Source: an uncultured Collinsella sp.
GTDB taxonomy: Bacteria; Actinomycetota; Coriobacteriia; Coriobacteriales; Coriobacteriaceae
DNA: 13,579 nt
Assembly (NCBI GenBank): GCA_902464565.1
Contig: CABQJV010000042.1
Span: forward strand, 1-13,579
Direction of reading: 5' to 3'
Shown: positions 6,135 to 13,019 of the stretch, piece after piece
Layout: each line of letters begins with the position of its first letter
Position numbering within the stretch: the first letter of the stretch is position 1
Made by a program: the position numbers and the translations under genes
Notes under the pieces: generated by a model
Seen by the model: only the letters and a program-made list of their open reading frames with translations
Databases searched by the model: none
Told to the model about the DNA's origin: nothing

Positions 6135-7916
6135 TTATTCGTTGAGTAGCCTTATGGTTTCGGCGGCTATGTTCTCGACCGTCATGCCGTTCTGCGCGAG
6201 CAGCTCGTTGGGTTCGTAGCGGTCGGGGAAGCCCTTGGCGATGCCGAAGGTGCGGGTGCGTACTGGTGTGCAGGCCAAGTAGCACGCCACGCGCTCGCCC
6301 CAGCCGCCGTCCAAGATGCCGTCCTCGAGGGTAACGACAACGCGATGCTCGGCGGCAAGGCTGTCGAGGAACTCGTGGTCGAGCTCGGTTGCAAAGCGCG
6401 GGTTGACGAGCGTGGCCTCGATACCGTACTCGGCAGCCAAGCGGTTTGCCACGCGCTCGCCCAGCTCAAAGAAATCGCCAAGTGCGAGCACGGCAACGTC
6501 GCGACCCTGGTGCACCACGTTGTAGCGAACGGCGCTGTAATCGGCGCCCTCGGCGGGCGCCAGATCGGGACGGCTTACCAGGCCGATGCCCGGTACGCGG
6601 ATCGCCACGGGATGCTCGCGGTGGTCGAGCGACCAGCTCAGCATGGACAGGTATTCTTCCATGCAGGCCGGTGCTAGGTAACGCATGTTGGGAAGTCCGC
6701 CCAGCATGGAAATATCAAAGAACGAGAGGTGCGTCTCGGACGTGGTGCCAAAGATCGACGCGCCAAACACCAAGATGGTTGCGGGGGCGTCGTTGAGGCA
6801 CAGGTCGTGCCACAGTTCGTCGTAGGCGCGCTGCAAAAACGTGCCGTACACACCAAAGACTGGCTTGGCGCCCGAGCGTGCAAGCGCGGTGGCAAAGGTC
6901 ACAGCGTGCTCTTCGGCAATGCCCACATCGACGAACTGTTTGCCGGCGGCAGCGCGAAGCTCGGGTGTAAAGCCCATGATGTAGGGTGTGGCGGCCGTGA
7001 CGCCCACGACCTGCGGATCGCGCTCGATGGCGGCGCTGAGCGCCTCGCCCGTAATATCGGCATAGGTGCGCGGCGCAGGCTCGCTCGGATGGCCCGGGCA
7101 GAGCTTGCGGCCGGTTGCCATATCGAAGGGCCCCACATGATGCCAGTGTTCGGGGTCGCTCTGGGCCGGCTCAAAGCCCTTGCCCTTGGCGGTCGAGACG
7201 TGCAGCACGATGGGGTGATCGATATCGCGCAGCTCCTGCAGCGTATCGACCAGCGCTTGGACATCGTTGCCGGCGTTCAGGTAGCGATAGTCGAGCCCCA
7301 GCGCCCGGAAAACGTTGCGCTCACAGGTGCCGTTGCTGGCGCGCAGCTCGGCCAGATTGCGATACAGGCCACCGTGGTTTTCGGCAATGGACTGGTCGTT
7401 ATCGTTGACGATGATGATCAGGTTGCTGTCGAGCTCGGCGGCATTGTTAAAGCCCTCAAACGCCAGGCCACCCGAAAGCGAGCCGTCGCCAATAACGGTA
7501 ATGACGTTATACGTGTCACCCGCAAGGTCGCGCGCATGGGCAAGGCCACAGCCCAAGCTCACCGAGGTCGAGGTGTGACCCATGGCAAACAGGTCATGCT
7601 CGGACTCGTCGGGATTGGCAAAGCCGGAAGCCTCGCCAAAGCGCTCCGGGTCGATATAGGTGTACGCGCGCCCGGTCAGCGCCTTGTGGGCGTAGGTCTG
7701 GTGCGACACGTCAAAGACAATCTTGTCGGTGGGGGAGTTAAACACGCGATGGAGCGCGACCGTGAGCTCAACGACGCCCAGGTTGGGGGCAACGTGTCCG
7801 CCGACAGCGGCGGAGCTTTCGAGGATGGCGTGGCGAATCTCGTCGCAGAGCTGCGGGAGCTCGGCGCGATTAAGAGCCTTGACGTCCTCGGGCGTTGTCG
7901 TTTGCGTAAGCAGCAT
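6135..7916 (-). CDS. dxs: 1-deoxy-D-xylulose-5-phosphate synthase (DXS) family protein, divergent acceptor site
   Basis: A 593-residue thiamine-diphosphate enzyme; authentic DXS condenses pyruvate with glyceraldehyde 3-phosphate in the MEP isoprenoid pathway. Domains run in DXS order: ThDP-binding (about 1-270), pyrimidine-binding (about 283-450) and C-terminal transketolase domain (about 470-593). Retained are GGH with His41, the metal motif GDG...NDND (143-173), His260, catalytic Glu335 in GIAEEHAVTF, Tyr357 in VYGTFLQRAYDEL, and His396. Altered are GGHVAPNLG (Pro44 for Ser), ANPDESEHD (no Arg before the acidic pair), FGASIFGTTSETH in place of DRAGxVGADGxTH, and RVPGIG in place of RYPRGxG. 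It is also about 30-40 residues shorter than typical DXS. The symbol is a family label only; it may be a paralogue with another acceptor. A TAA codon in frame 12 bases upstream bounds the start; the GGAG is rather far at 12 bases. Confidence 0.82.
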   Translation of the reverse strand: MLLTQTTTPEDVKALNRAELPQLCDEIRHAILESSAAVGGHVAPNLGVVELTVALHRVFNSPTDKIVFDVSHQTYAHKALTGRAYTYIDPERFGEASGFANPDESEHDLFAMGHTSTSVSLGCGLAHARDLAGDTYNVITVIGDGSLSGGLAFEGFNNAAELDSNLIIIVNDNDQSIAENHGGLYRNLAELRASNGTCERNVFRALGLDYRYLNAGNDVQALVDTLQELRDIDHPIVLHVSTAKGKGFEPAQSDPEHWHHVGPFDMATGRKLCPGHPSEPAPRTYADITGEALSAAIERDPQVVGVTAATPYIMGFTPELRAAAGKQFVDVGIAEEHAVTFATALARSGAKPVFGVYGTFLQRAYDELWHDLCLNDAPATILVFGASIFGTTSETHLSFFDISMLGGLPNMRYLAPACMEEYLSMLSWSLDHREHPVAIRVPGIGLVSRPDLAPAEGADYSAVRYNVVHQGRDVAVLALGDFFELGERVANRLAAEYGIEATLVNPRFATELDHEFLDSLAAEHRVVVTLEDGILDGGWGERVACYLACTPVRTRTFGIAKGFPDRYEPNELLAQNGMTVENIAAETIRLLNE

Positions 7917-8040
7917 CGTTGTGGGTTACTCCATGCGAATCGAGCACCGGCGCTCCCTCGGCCGGCACAATTGCACAAAACAGTCTCGCACATTTTGGCG
8001 TTTGATATGTGACGGCGGCGCGGTAATTCGCCAACTGGCG

Positions 8041-8058
8041 GGGCAAAACGTTTTGTCC
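8041..8058. promoter_or_regulatory. Operator-like palindrome in the divergent gap
   Basis: CAAAACGTTTTG (8044-8055) is a perfect 12-bp palindrome, extended by GG/CC two bases out to about 18 bp. It lies in the 228-bp gap between the divergent DXS-family and HD-domain genes. A central CG flanked by A and T runs is the look of LacI-family operators. No clear -35/-10 pair was found on either strand here, so the target promoter is uncertain. Confidence 0.4.
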
Positions 8059-8144
8059 GATGCCATACTGGTAAATTCGATGATGATTTTATTCAATGCG
8101 TGCAGTCCGTGGTTTGCCGCCGTGAGCCGCTGGAAGGAGGCAGC

Positions 8145-8681
8145 ATGTCCGATGCCGTTCGTGCCGAGAAAATCGCGCGCGAGGTCGACGATGCCGCCCG
8201 TCAGCTTGCCCAGGCGGGCCGCTTGGACCTGACGCACGAGTTTATCCAGCATGGTGACGTGACGGTCTATGCACATGTGACTTCGGTGGCACGGGCGAGC
8301 CTGTCCTTTGCCGAGCGCTTGGGCCGTGCTGGCATTTCGGTCGACCGTGCCTCGCTGCTGCGCGGAGCACTGTTACACGATTACTTTCTCTACGATTGGC
8401 ACGATCCCGACCCGAGCCATCGACTGCACGGATTTCGGCATCCATTTTTTGCCCTGGCGCGTGCGGAAGAAGATTTTGAGCTGACGTCGCGCGAGCGGAA
8501 TATTATCGTGCGGCATATGTTTCCGCTGGTGCCGGTGCCGCCGACGTGTCGTGAAGCATGGATTGTGTGCCTGGCAGATAAATGGTGCGCGCTGCGCGAG
8601 ACAGTCGCCGGCCGTCTGCTGCGCAAGGACGAGGCGGACGATGGCGCGAATAGCGAATCGAGCGAAAAGAGGAGAGGGTAG
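8145..8681 (+). CDS. HD-domain protein (putative metal-dependent phosphohydrolase)
   Basis: A 178-residue cytoplasmic protein with an HD-superfamily metal site. His44 (VYAHVTS), the paired His78-Asp79 in GALLHDYFLYDWH, His99 in GFRHPFFA, His124 in IIVRHMFPL and Asp145 in CLADKW follow the spacing of such hydrolases, which cut nucleotides or other phosphoesters. The substrate cannot be told. GGAAGGAGG ends four bases before ATG 8145 and fixes this start; an in-frame ATG at 8100 lacks such a site and would add 15 residues without family look. It is followed after three bases by the CmpB-like gene, so the two are almost certainly co-transcribed. The C-terminal tail (160-178) is charged and probably disordered. 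Confidence 0.85.
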   Translation: MSDAVRAEKIAREVDDAARQLAQAGRLDLTHEFIQHGDVTVYAHVTSVARASLSFAERLGRAGISVDRASLLRGALLHDYFLYDWHDPDPSHRLHGFRHPFFALARAEEDFELTSRERNIIVRHMFPLVPVPPTCREAWIVCLADKWCALRETVAGRLLRKDEADDGANSESSEKRRG

Positions 8682-8684
8682 ACG

Positions 8685-9704
8685 GTGGAAACCGCGATCG
8701 ATATGGCGTTTGGCGGCGCGACGCTTGCCGCCTGTCCACTCTCGGCACTGGTGCTCTCGTTTGCTTTTTACGGGCTTTGCGGCTGGGCATGGGAGTCGAC
8801 AGTATGCGCCATGCTCAATCACGGACGATTTGCCAACAGTGGCTTTTTGCTGGGGCCGTGTTGTCCTATCTATGGTGTGGGCGGCATTGCCTGCTGGCTG
8901 CTGTTGCGTGGGATTCCGGATGCCTCGAGCCAGTTTGTCGCTGCAGCGCTCGTATGCAGCGTGATTGAGTACAGCGTAGGCGTGCTGTTGGAAAAAACAA
9001 CGGGCGCTCGCTTTTGGGATTACTCGCACCTGCCGTTTAACTTGCACGGACGCATCTGCCTGTACTGGGCCTGCGCGTTTGGCTTGGGTGCGTTGTGTAT
9101 TTGCCGTTTAGTGGAGCCGGCATTGCTGGGGCTGCTTGGCCATCTGCCGGTGCTGATTGTGCGGCTGTCCGCCTTTATCGTCGCGGTCGCGATGATGGTC
9201 GACGCGGTGTGCTCGTTGGCGAGCTGGCGGCGTCTGTCTGATCAGCTGGAGCGGGTCCGGGCCGACCTTGCCGACCGCATCAATGAGTCGCTTGCCGATG
9301 CCTCGGACTCAATGCTCGAGCGCATTCCCGAATCGACGATTGACTCGGTGGCACAGACGCATATCCGTAGCCGTGCCGTTAACGCGTGGCTGGCCGAGCT
9401 GGGTGACGCCGCGCTCGATGCTCTGCGCGAGAAGGCTTCGATGCCGACGTTTGTCGCGGATGGTGCTCGCGGCCTGGCACTTGCTGCCCGCCGCGTGGCC
9501 GATGCCGCGCCGAGCATGCCGCGTCCGTCGCTCAGTCGTCGCCTTGCCGGCAAGCGCATAAGCCGTCCGGTGCCGAGCGTGTCACTCAGCCGCCGCGACC
9601 TGCGCTTCTTCAATGCCTTCCCGCGTCTGCGCATCAATCGCTACGAAGGTGTCATTCGAGCAACTAATCTCCGCGACCGCGCCCACGAGCTGTTTCGGCA
9701 CTAG
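8685..9704 (+). CDS. CmpB-like putative ABC transporter permease family membrane protein
   Basis: A 339-residue integral membrane protein matching the family labelled putative ABC-transporter type IV (CmpB, PF06541). Diagnostic stretches are FYGLCGWAWESTV (28-40), GRFANSGFLLGPCCPIYG (47-64), IEYSVGVLLEKTTGARFWDYS (94-114) and NLHGRICLYWAC (119-130). Membrane segments lie near 18-42, 55-75, 84-102, 124-140 and 155-178. The family's transport role is not established to my knowledge. Residues about 180-339 form a long cytoplasmic tail, helical at first and then rich in Arg and Ser (SLSRRLAGKR, SLSRRDLR); this is unusually long for the core domain. The GTG start at 8685 is three bases after the HD gene stop, with GGAGAG upstream. 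No ATPase gene is nearby. Confidence 0.82.
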   Translation: METAIDMAFGGATLAACPLSALVLSFAFYGLCGWAWESTVCAMLNHGRFANSGFLLGPCCPIYGVGGIACWLLLRGIPDASSQFVAAALVCSVIEYSVGVLLEKTTGARFWDYSHLPFNLHGRICLYWACAFGLGALCICRLVEPALLGLLGHLPVLIVRLSAFIVAVAMMVDAVCSLASWRRLSDQLERVRADLADRINESLADASDSMLERIPESTIDSVAQTHIRSRAVNAWLAELGDAALDALREKASMPTFVADGARGLALAARRVADAAPSMPRPSLSRRLAGKRISRPVPSVSLSRRDLRFFNAFPRLRINRYEGVIRATNLRDRAHELFRH

Positions 9705-9902
9705 CCGGGATGGGTACGCTCACGGCTCCCTTGCTCGCGTATTTCCCGCTCGTTTCGCGTCCGTTGCCGCGCCGTTTCCAAGATTGCGGCAGCATTTCCA
9801 TTCGACAACGCTGCGTTTAACAACGCCGTATCTGGTCTACACCAGTTGCCCCTCGGCCGCATTATGGGCGCCGACAACGTTCATGCGACCAAGGGAGAGC
9901 GA

Positions 9903-11180
9903 ATGTACGATACGGGATCGACAACGTTTATGCTCGTCTGCACCATGCTCGTGTTTTTAATGACACCGGGCTTGGCGTTTTTCTATGGCGGCCTGTCCAG
10001 GCGCAAAAATGTCATCAACACCATGCTTATGTGCTTTGGTGCCATTGGCCTGGTTGGTGTGCTGTGGATTGTTGCCGGCTGGTCTCTGGCCTATGGCGGC
10101 GACGGTTCCAGCCCGTTTATTGGAGGCCTTGACCAGCTGCTGTGCCTGCCGGTACTCAACCAGGTGCTGCAGGCGGCCGAGGGCACCGCGTCGGACGGCG
10201 CCGTCTACCCGGAGATTATCAACATCGCCTTCCAGATGGCGTTTGCCATGATCACTGCTGCTATCGTCACGGGCAGCCTGGCCGGCCGCGTTAAGTTTGG
10301 TGCCATGACGGCCTTCCTGGGCATTTGGCTGCTTGTGGTCTATGCGCCGCTTGCCCACATGGTTTGGGGCGGCGATGGCTCCTTTATCGGTGACATTATC
10401 GGCGCACTCGACTTTGCCGGCGGCGACGTGGTGCACATTTCGTCCGGTCTTACCGGCCTGATCCTCTGCTTAATGCTTGGCCGTCGTCGTGGCTTTGGCA
10501 TGGTGAGCTACCGTCCACATAACGTGCCGTTTGTGGCTCTGGGCGCCGGCCTGCTTTGGTTTGGCTGGTTTGGCTTTAACGGCGGCAGCGAGTTTAAGGC
10601 CGACGCCGTGGCGGCACTTGCCATCCTCAACACCGTGACGGCCAGCGCGGCGGGCATGGTCTCGTGGCTTGCCGTCGAGCGCGTGCACACCGGTCGACCC
10701 ACGCTGGTGGGCGCCAGCACCGGTCTGGTTGCAGGCCTTGTGGTGGTCACGCCGGGTGCGGGCTTTGTCGAGCCGTGGGCAGCGCTGGTCATGGGCCTGA
10801 TCGTGTCGCCCGTCTGCTACCTGGCCATCAGCCATCTTAAGACCAAGTTTGGCTACGACGATGCGCTCGATGCGTTTGGCTGCCACGGTATCGGCGGCAT
10901 CTTGGGCGGCGTGCTCACGGGCCTGTTCTGCGTGCCGGAGCTTTCGTGGACCGGTAAGGGCGGCCTGTTCTACACGGGCGACGTGTCGCTGCTCGTCTCG
11001 CAGATTTTGGGCATTGTGGTGACGGTTGCTATTGTGCTGGTGCTCGATTTGGTGATCGCCGCAGTGGTCAAGGCGCTGCTCCACGGCAGCCTGCGTGTGG
11101 ACGAGGCGGACGAGGCGCTGGGCCTGGATGCGAGTCAACACGGCGAGAGCGCGTATCCTTCGTTCTCCGGACTCGATTAG
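9903..11180 (+). CDS. amt: Ammonium transporter (Amt/AmtB family)
   Basis: A 425-residue, eleven-helix type ammonium channel of the Amt/MEP/Rh family, moving ammonium into the cell. Seen are the N-terminal MTPGLAFFYGGLSRRKNV signature (20-37), the D-F-A-G-G-x-V-V-H-I motif (170-179) with twin-histidine residue His178, the second pore histidine His328 in DAFGCHGIGGI, and WFGFNGGSE (222-230). A short acidic C-terminal tail follows the last helix near 366-390. The start is set by GGGAGAG just before ATG 9903; an in-frame ATG at 9846 would add 19 non-hydrophobic residues and lacks a site. The PII gene lies downstream, as in most Amt loci, but a 207-bp gap with a large palindrome intervenes. The 198 bp upstream hold only a small CTGGT/ACCAG hairpin (9832-9845) and no convincing promoter. 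Confidence 0.94.
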   Translation: MYDTGSTTFMLVCTMLVFLMTPGLAFFYGGLSRRKNVINTMLMCFGAIGLVGVLWIVAGWSLAYGGDGSSPFIGGLDQLLCLPVLNQVLQAAEGTASDGAVYPEIINIAFQMAFAMITAAIVTGSLAGRVKFGAMTAFLGIWLLVVYAPLAHMVWGGDGSFIGDIIGALDFAGGDVVHISSGLTGLILCLMLGRRRGFGMVSYRPHNVPFVALGAGLLWFGWFGFNGGSEFKADAVAALAILNTVTASAAGMVSWLAVERVHTGRPTLVGASTGLVAGLVVVTPGAGFVEPWAALVMGLIVSPVCYLAISHLKTKFGYDDALDAFGCHGIGGILGGVLTGLFCVPELSWTGKGGLFYTGDVSLLVSQILGIVVTVAIVLVLDLVIAAVVKALLHGSLRVDEADEALGLDASQHGESAYPSFSGLD

Positions 11181-11285
11181 CAGCTTCCCCAAGCACCGCA
11201 CCTTGCCGTTCAATCGTCGCTCACGTACTTAAGTACGCTTCGCTCCTCTTTCACGGCAATCTGCGGCACTTGGGAAACCTGCTAA
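11177..11285. repeat. 109-bp imperfect palindrome between amt and PII genes
   Basis: Outer arms 11177-11213 and 11249-11285 pair at 29 of 37 positions, including the blocks TTAGCAG, CCCAAG, CCGCA and TTGCCGT. The centre CGTACTTAAGTACG (11224-11237) is a perfect 14-bp palindrome, with an unpaired internal loop between. The left arm begins inside the amt stop codon. Three of the eight mismatches become G-U pairs in minus-strand RNA. It is not a classic terminator, since no U-tract follows on the plus strand. It could be a dispersed element or an RNA structure that sets the Amt to PII ratio. Confidence 0.75.
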
Positions 11286-11323
11286 GACCAGTCAGTTGAA
11301 CTTTTTGATCTCTGAGGTTGGTT

Positions 11324-11344
11324 TGCGACACCTGGGAAACCCGC
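11324..11344 (+). repeat. Second partial copy of the palindrome arm
   Basis: TGCGACACCTGGGAAACC starts this 21-base stretch, which matches 11262-11282 at 18 of 21 positions, 62 bases downstream in direct orientation. It shows that the arm sequence is a repeated unit rather than a unique hairpin. Confidence 0.6.
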
Positions 11345-11387
11345 GTCTCATGTAAAGGGATACGTTGATTATTGAGAGGAATTCATT

Positions 11388-11726
11388 ATGAAAAAGATCA
11401 CGGCTATCGTGCGTCAGGAAAAGCTTGAGGTTCTTAAAGACGCGCTGTTTGCTGCCGATGTTCGTGGCATGACTATTAACCAAGTGCAGGGCTGCGGCGC
11501 ACAGCATGGCTGGAAGGAATACGTGCGCGGCAACGAGTTGCTTGTCAACACGATTCCTAAGGTGCAGTTCACGCTCATTTGCGCCGACGAGCACGTCGAC
11601 GGCATTGTCGATATCATCTGCAGCGCCGCTCGCACCGGTGCCGTCGGCGACGGCAAGATCTGGGTCGAGCCGGTCGAGGAGGTTATCCGCATCCGTACCG
11701 GCGAACACGGCCCCGCTGCGGTGTAG
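11388..11726 (+). CDS. PII family nitrogen-regulatory protein (GlnB/GlnK-like), Leu at position 51
   Basis: A 112-residue trimeric signal protein that in this family reads ATP/ADP and 2-oxoglutarate and plugs the ammonium channel through its T-loop. It aligns without gaps to E. coli GlnB up to and beyond the T-loop. Ligand residues are kept: Thr29, Gly35, Gly37, Gln39, Lys58, GDGK at 87-90, Arg101 and Arg103 in VIRIRTGE. The T-loop differs: Ala38 for Arg, Val46 for Tyr, and Leu51 for the tyrosine that is uridylylated or adenylylated in model PII proteins. Covalent control at that site is therefore impossible. Placement after amt supports a GlnK-like role on the transporter. GAGAGGAA seven bases before ATG 11388 supports the start. 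A strong terminator follows. Confidence 0.92.
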   Translation: MKKITAIVRQEKLEVLKDALFAADVRGMTINQVQGCGAQHGWKEYVRGNELLVNTIPKVQFTLICADEHVDGIVDIICSAARTGAVGDGKIWVEPVEEVIRIRTGEHGPAAV

Positions 11727-11742
11727 GACAATCTTTCGCCTG

Positions 11743-11775
11743 ACGGGCGTGCCTCTCTTGGGGCGCGCCCGTTCT
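11743..11775 (+). terminator. Intrinsic terminator after the PII gene
   Basis: ACGGGCGTGCCTC (11743-11755) pairs with 11760-11772, a 13-bp stem with G-U pairs and a TCTT tetraloop, followed by TCTCGTCT. The U-tract is weak but the stem is very stable, and it sits 16 bases after the PII stop. Confidence 0.7.
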
Positions 11776-11807
11776 CGTCTACAATATCGTGCAGACGAAG
11801 GAGAGGC

Positions 11808-12671
11808 ATGCCCATGATCAAGATGTTTGCGAGTGACTTAGACGGAACACTGCTGAACGCCCTGCACGAGGCGGATGGGACCATCCGCCGTGCCATTCGC
11901 GAGCTGACCGAGGCTGGCCTGCATGTGGTTCCCGCGACCGGGCGCTCGACGTTGCCAATCGGCGAGCATGGCTTTACGGGCCTGGCGCTTGACGCTTGCT
12001 GCTCCAATGGGTCCATCGTGCGCAACAGCCATGGCGAAGTGCTCAAGACCTGGACCATCGACCCGCAGGTTACCGAGGAGCTGCTCAAGGCGTTCCCGGA
12101 CATTTGCTTCGACTGCTCCACGCCTGACGGCATGTTCTCGAGCGGATCGTTTGAGATGCACCAGGCGGGCTTTAAAAAGGACAGTCCTGTCAAGCGCATC
12201 GTGATGCGCGGCATGCGTGCACGTGGCGGGTATCACGAGGAGCAGTATTTCGATCAGTCGATCGGCGATATCTTGCGTCACGATGTATGCAAGATCAATT
12301 GTCGCGTGACCTCACCCGAGCTGGAGCGCGACCTTAAGGCGTATTTGGCCGAGCGCTCGGACCGCGTGGTCAACGCGCCGTTCGATCCGGTGATGTTCGA
12401 GATCACGGACGTGGCGTGCAACAAGGGCGAGAGTGTGGCTTGGCTGGCGGGCTACTACGGTATTGCCGAGGATGAGGTCGCGGTCTACGGCGACGGCGGC
12501 AACGACATCGCCATGCTCAAGCGTTTCCGTCACAGCTATGCCACCAAGAATGGCAGTGACGCGGCCAAGGCCGCCGCGAGCGCGACTATCGGCAGCTGCA
12601 TGGTCCACGCCGTCCCCAAACACATGCTCGCCACCATGCGCAAGCAAAACCCCCGCACCATCATCGAATAA
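11808..12671 (+). CDS. Cof-type HAD-superfamily phosphatase
   Basis: A 287-residue cytosolic phosphatase of the HAD IIB (Cof/YwpJ-like) group, which typically dephosphorylates sugar phosphates, FMN, pyridoxal phosphate or similar small molecules. Motif I is DLDGTLL with nucleophile Asp10 and general acid Asp12. Motif II is Thr44 in PATGR. Motif III is Lys206 in NKGESV, and motif IV is GDGGNDIAML (228-237). The stretch of about 85-185 between motifs II and III is the C2-type cap that sets specificity. AAGGAGAGG precedes the start. ATG 11808 is four bases from the AAGGAG core and ATG 11814 ten bases, so the protein may begin two residues later. TACAAT at 11780-11785 may be its own -10. A 29-bp palindromic repeat begins at the base after the stop codon. 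Substrate is unknown. Confidence 0.9.
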   Translation: MPMIKMFASDLDGTLLNALHEADGTIRRAIRELTEAGLHVVPATGRSTLPIGEHGFTGLALDACCSNGSIVRNSHGEVLKTWTIDPQVTEELLKAFPDICFDCSTPDGMFSSGSFEMHQAGFKKDSPVKRIVMRGMRARGGYHEEQYFDQSIGDILRHDVCKINCRVTSPELERDLKAYLAERSDRVVNAPFDPVMFEITDVACNKGESVAWLAGYYGIAEDEVAVYGDGGNDIAMLKRFRHSYATKNGSDAAKAAASATIGSCMVHAVPKHMLATMRKQNPRTIIE

Positions 12672-12700
12672 TGTGACAAAAGGGCAGCCCCTTTGTCACA
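12672..12700. repeat. 29-bp palindromic repeat, copy 1
   Basis: TGTGACAAA and TTTGTCACA arms enclose AGGGCAGCCCC. This gives a 13-bp stem with one mismatch (12681/12691) and a three-base loop. The mismatch is A-C on the plus strand and a G-U pair on the minus strand. It abuts the phosphatase stop and could end that transcript, though GGGGTCTGTGTTC follows rather than a clean U-tract. A second copy lies at 13106-13134 in the same orientation. Confidence 0.8.
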
Positions 12701-12721
12701 GGGGTCTGTGTTCTTGGAATA

Positions 12722-12761
12722 CGAACATATATTCGCATATACAACTACGCTTTGATAGAAT
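12722..12761 (+). promoter_or_regulatory. Promoter with LexA-like (SOS) box ahead of the small peptide gene
   Basis: CGAACATATATTCG (12722-12735) differs at one base from the Gram-positive/actinobacterial LexA box CGAAC-N4-GTTCG. The symmetry extends to about 20 bp with two mismatched pairs. It overlaps a candidate -35 TTCGCA (12732-12737), which is 18 bases from a good -10 TAGAAT (12756-12761). LexA bound here would block RNA polymerase. The leader to the peptide start would be about 58 bases. Confidence 0.5.
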
Positions 12762-12799
12762 CGGTATCGTTGGCGGCAGTTCCATGTGCCGGGCAGCGC

Positions 12800-12819
12800 C
12801 CTCCACCTGATGGGAGGTG
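12800..12819 (+). promoter_or_regulatory. Hairpin covering the ribosome binding site of the small peptide gene
   Basis: The Shine-Dalgarno GGGAGGTG (12812-12819) can pair two ways: CACCT (12804-12808) with AGGTG (12815-12819), or CCTCC (12800-12804) with GGAGG (12813-12817). Either way the ribosome site is hidden, as in many tightly controlled toxin mRNAs. A small GGGC/GCCC stem (12791-12801) lies just upstream. Confidence 0.5.
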
Positions 12820-12825
12820 ATGCCC

Positions 12826-12951
12826 ATGACCGATTTGATTGATTTCGTGAGACTTCTGACCGCTTTGGTCTCGTTCTTCACGGCGCTCGTCGGCCTTTCC
12901 GAGGCACTCAAGCAACGTTCGAAGCGCAACAGAAGGGGTCGCCGCCGCTAA
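12826..12951 (+). CDS. Small hydrophobic peptide with basic tail, type I toxin-like (uncharacterised)
   Basis: A 41-codon gene. ATG 12826 is eight bases after GGAGG in a near-perfect Shine-Dalgarno; ATG 12820 in the same frame touches the site and is less likely. Residues 4-28 (LIDFVRLLTALVSFFTALVG then LSEAL) would form one membrane helix. Residues 29-41 (KQRSKRNRRGRRR) carry nine basic residues. One short helix plus a basic tail is typical of type I toxins and holin-like peptides, but I recognise no named family. Context adds a LexA-like box over the promoter, a hairpin over the ribosome site, a stem-loop 25 bases after the stop and a possible opposing promoter beyond it. It could instead be a small regulatory membrane protein. 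Coding status is likely; function is inferred. Confidence 0.65.
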   Translation: MTDLIDFVRLLTALVSFFTALVGLSEALKQRSKRNRRGRRR

Positions 12952-12975
12952 GGCGTTGACCCCCTAATGCAAACA

Positions 12976-13012
12976 ACGGCGCTGCCCAGCTTTCCAGAAC
13001 TTGGGCTGCCGT
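12976..13012. terminator. Stem-loop after the small peptide gene
   Basis: ACGGC (12976-12980) pairs with GCCGT (13008-13012) and GCCCA (12984-12988) with TGGGC (13002-13006), with a small asymmetric internal loop. No U-tract follows on the plus strand. On the minus strand TTGTTTGC follows. It may be the 3' structure of the peptide mRNA or the 5' stem of an opposing RNA. Confidence 0.5.
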
Positions 13013-13019
13013 CGACACT

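Noticed and set aside
6729..8012. Open frame of 427 codons on the plus strand opposite the DXS-family gene
   Set aside because: It mirrors the coding strand of a well-supported enzyme, has no family resemblance or ribosome site, and is a usual by-product of GC-rich codon use.
8100..8144. Longer N-terminus for the HD-domain protein from ATG 8100
   Set aside because: No ribosome site before it; GGAAGGAGG directly precedes ATG 8145.
9846..9902. Longer N-terminus for the ammonium transporter from ATG 9846
   Set aside because: The added 19 residues are not hydrophobic or family-like, whereas ATG 9903 has GGGAGAG and begins right at the first helix.
9705..9902. Small gene or RNA between the CmpB-like and amt genes
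   Set aside because: No ribosome site with a plausible short frame, no strong hairpin, and only a small CTGGT/ACCAG stem and a weak AGCCG/CGGCT pairing.
10470..11213. Open frame of 247 codons on the minus strand opposite amt
   Set aside because: Antisense to a clear Amt protein. Its His, Arg and Gln-rich composition is typical of a shadow frame.
11414..12214. Open frame of 266 codons on the minus strand over the PII and phosphatase genes
   Set aside because: It spans two good genes and a terminator on the other strand, is rich in Ser, Pro and Arg, and has no recognisable motif.
12672..12700. Plain intrinsic terminator of the phosphatase gene
   Set aside because: It may act as one, but there is no U-tract and a near-identical copy occurs 434 bases downstream away from any gene end, so it is listed as a repeat.
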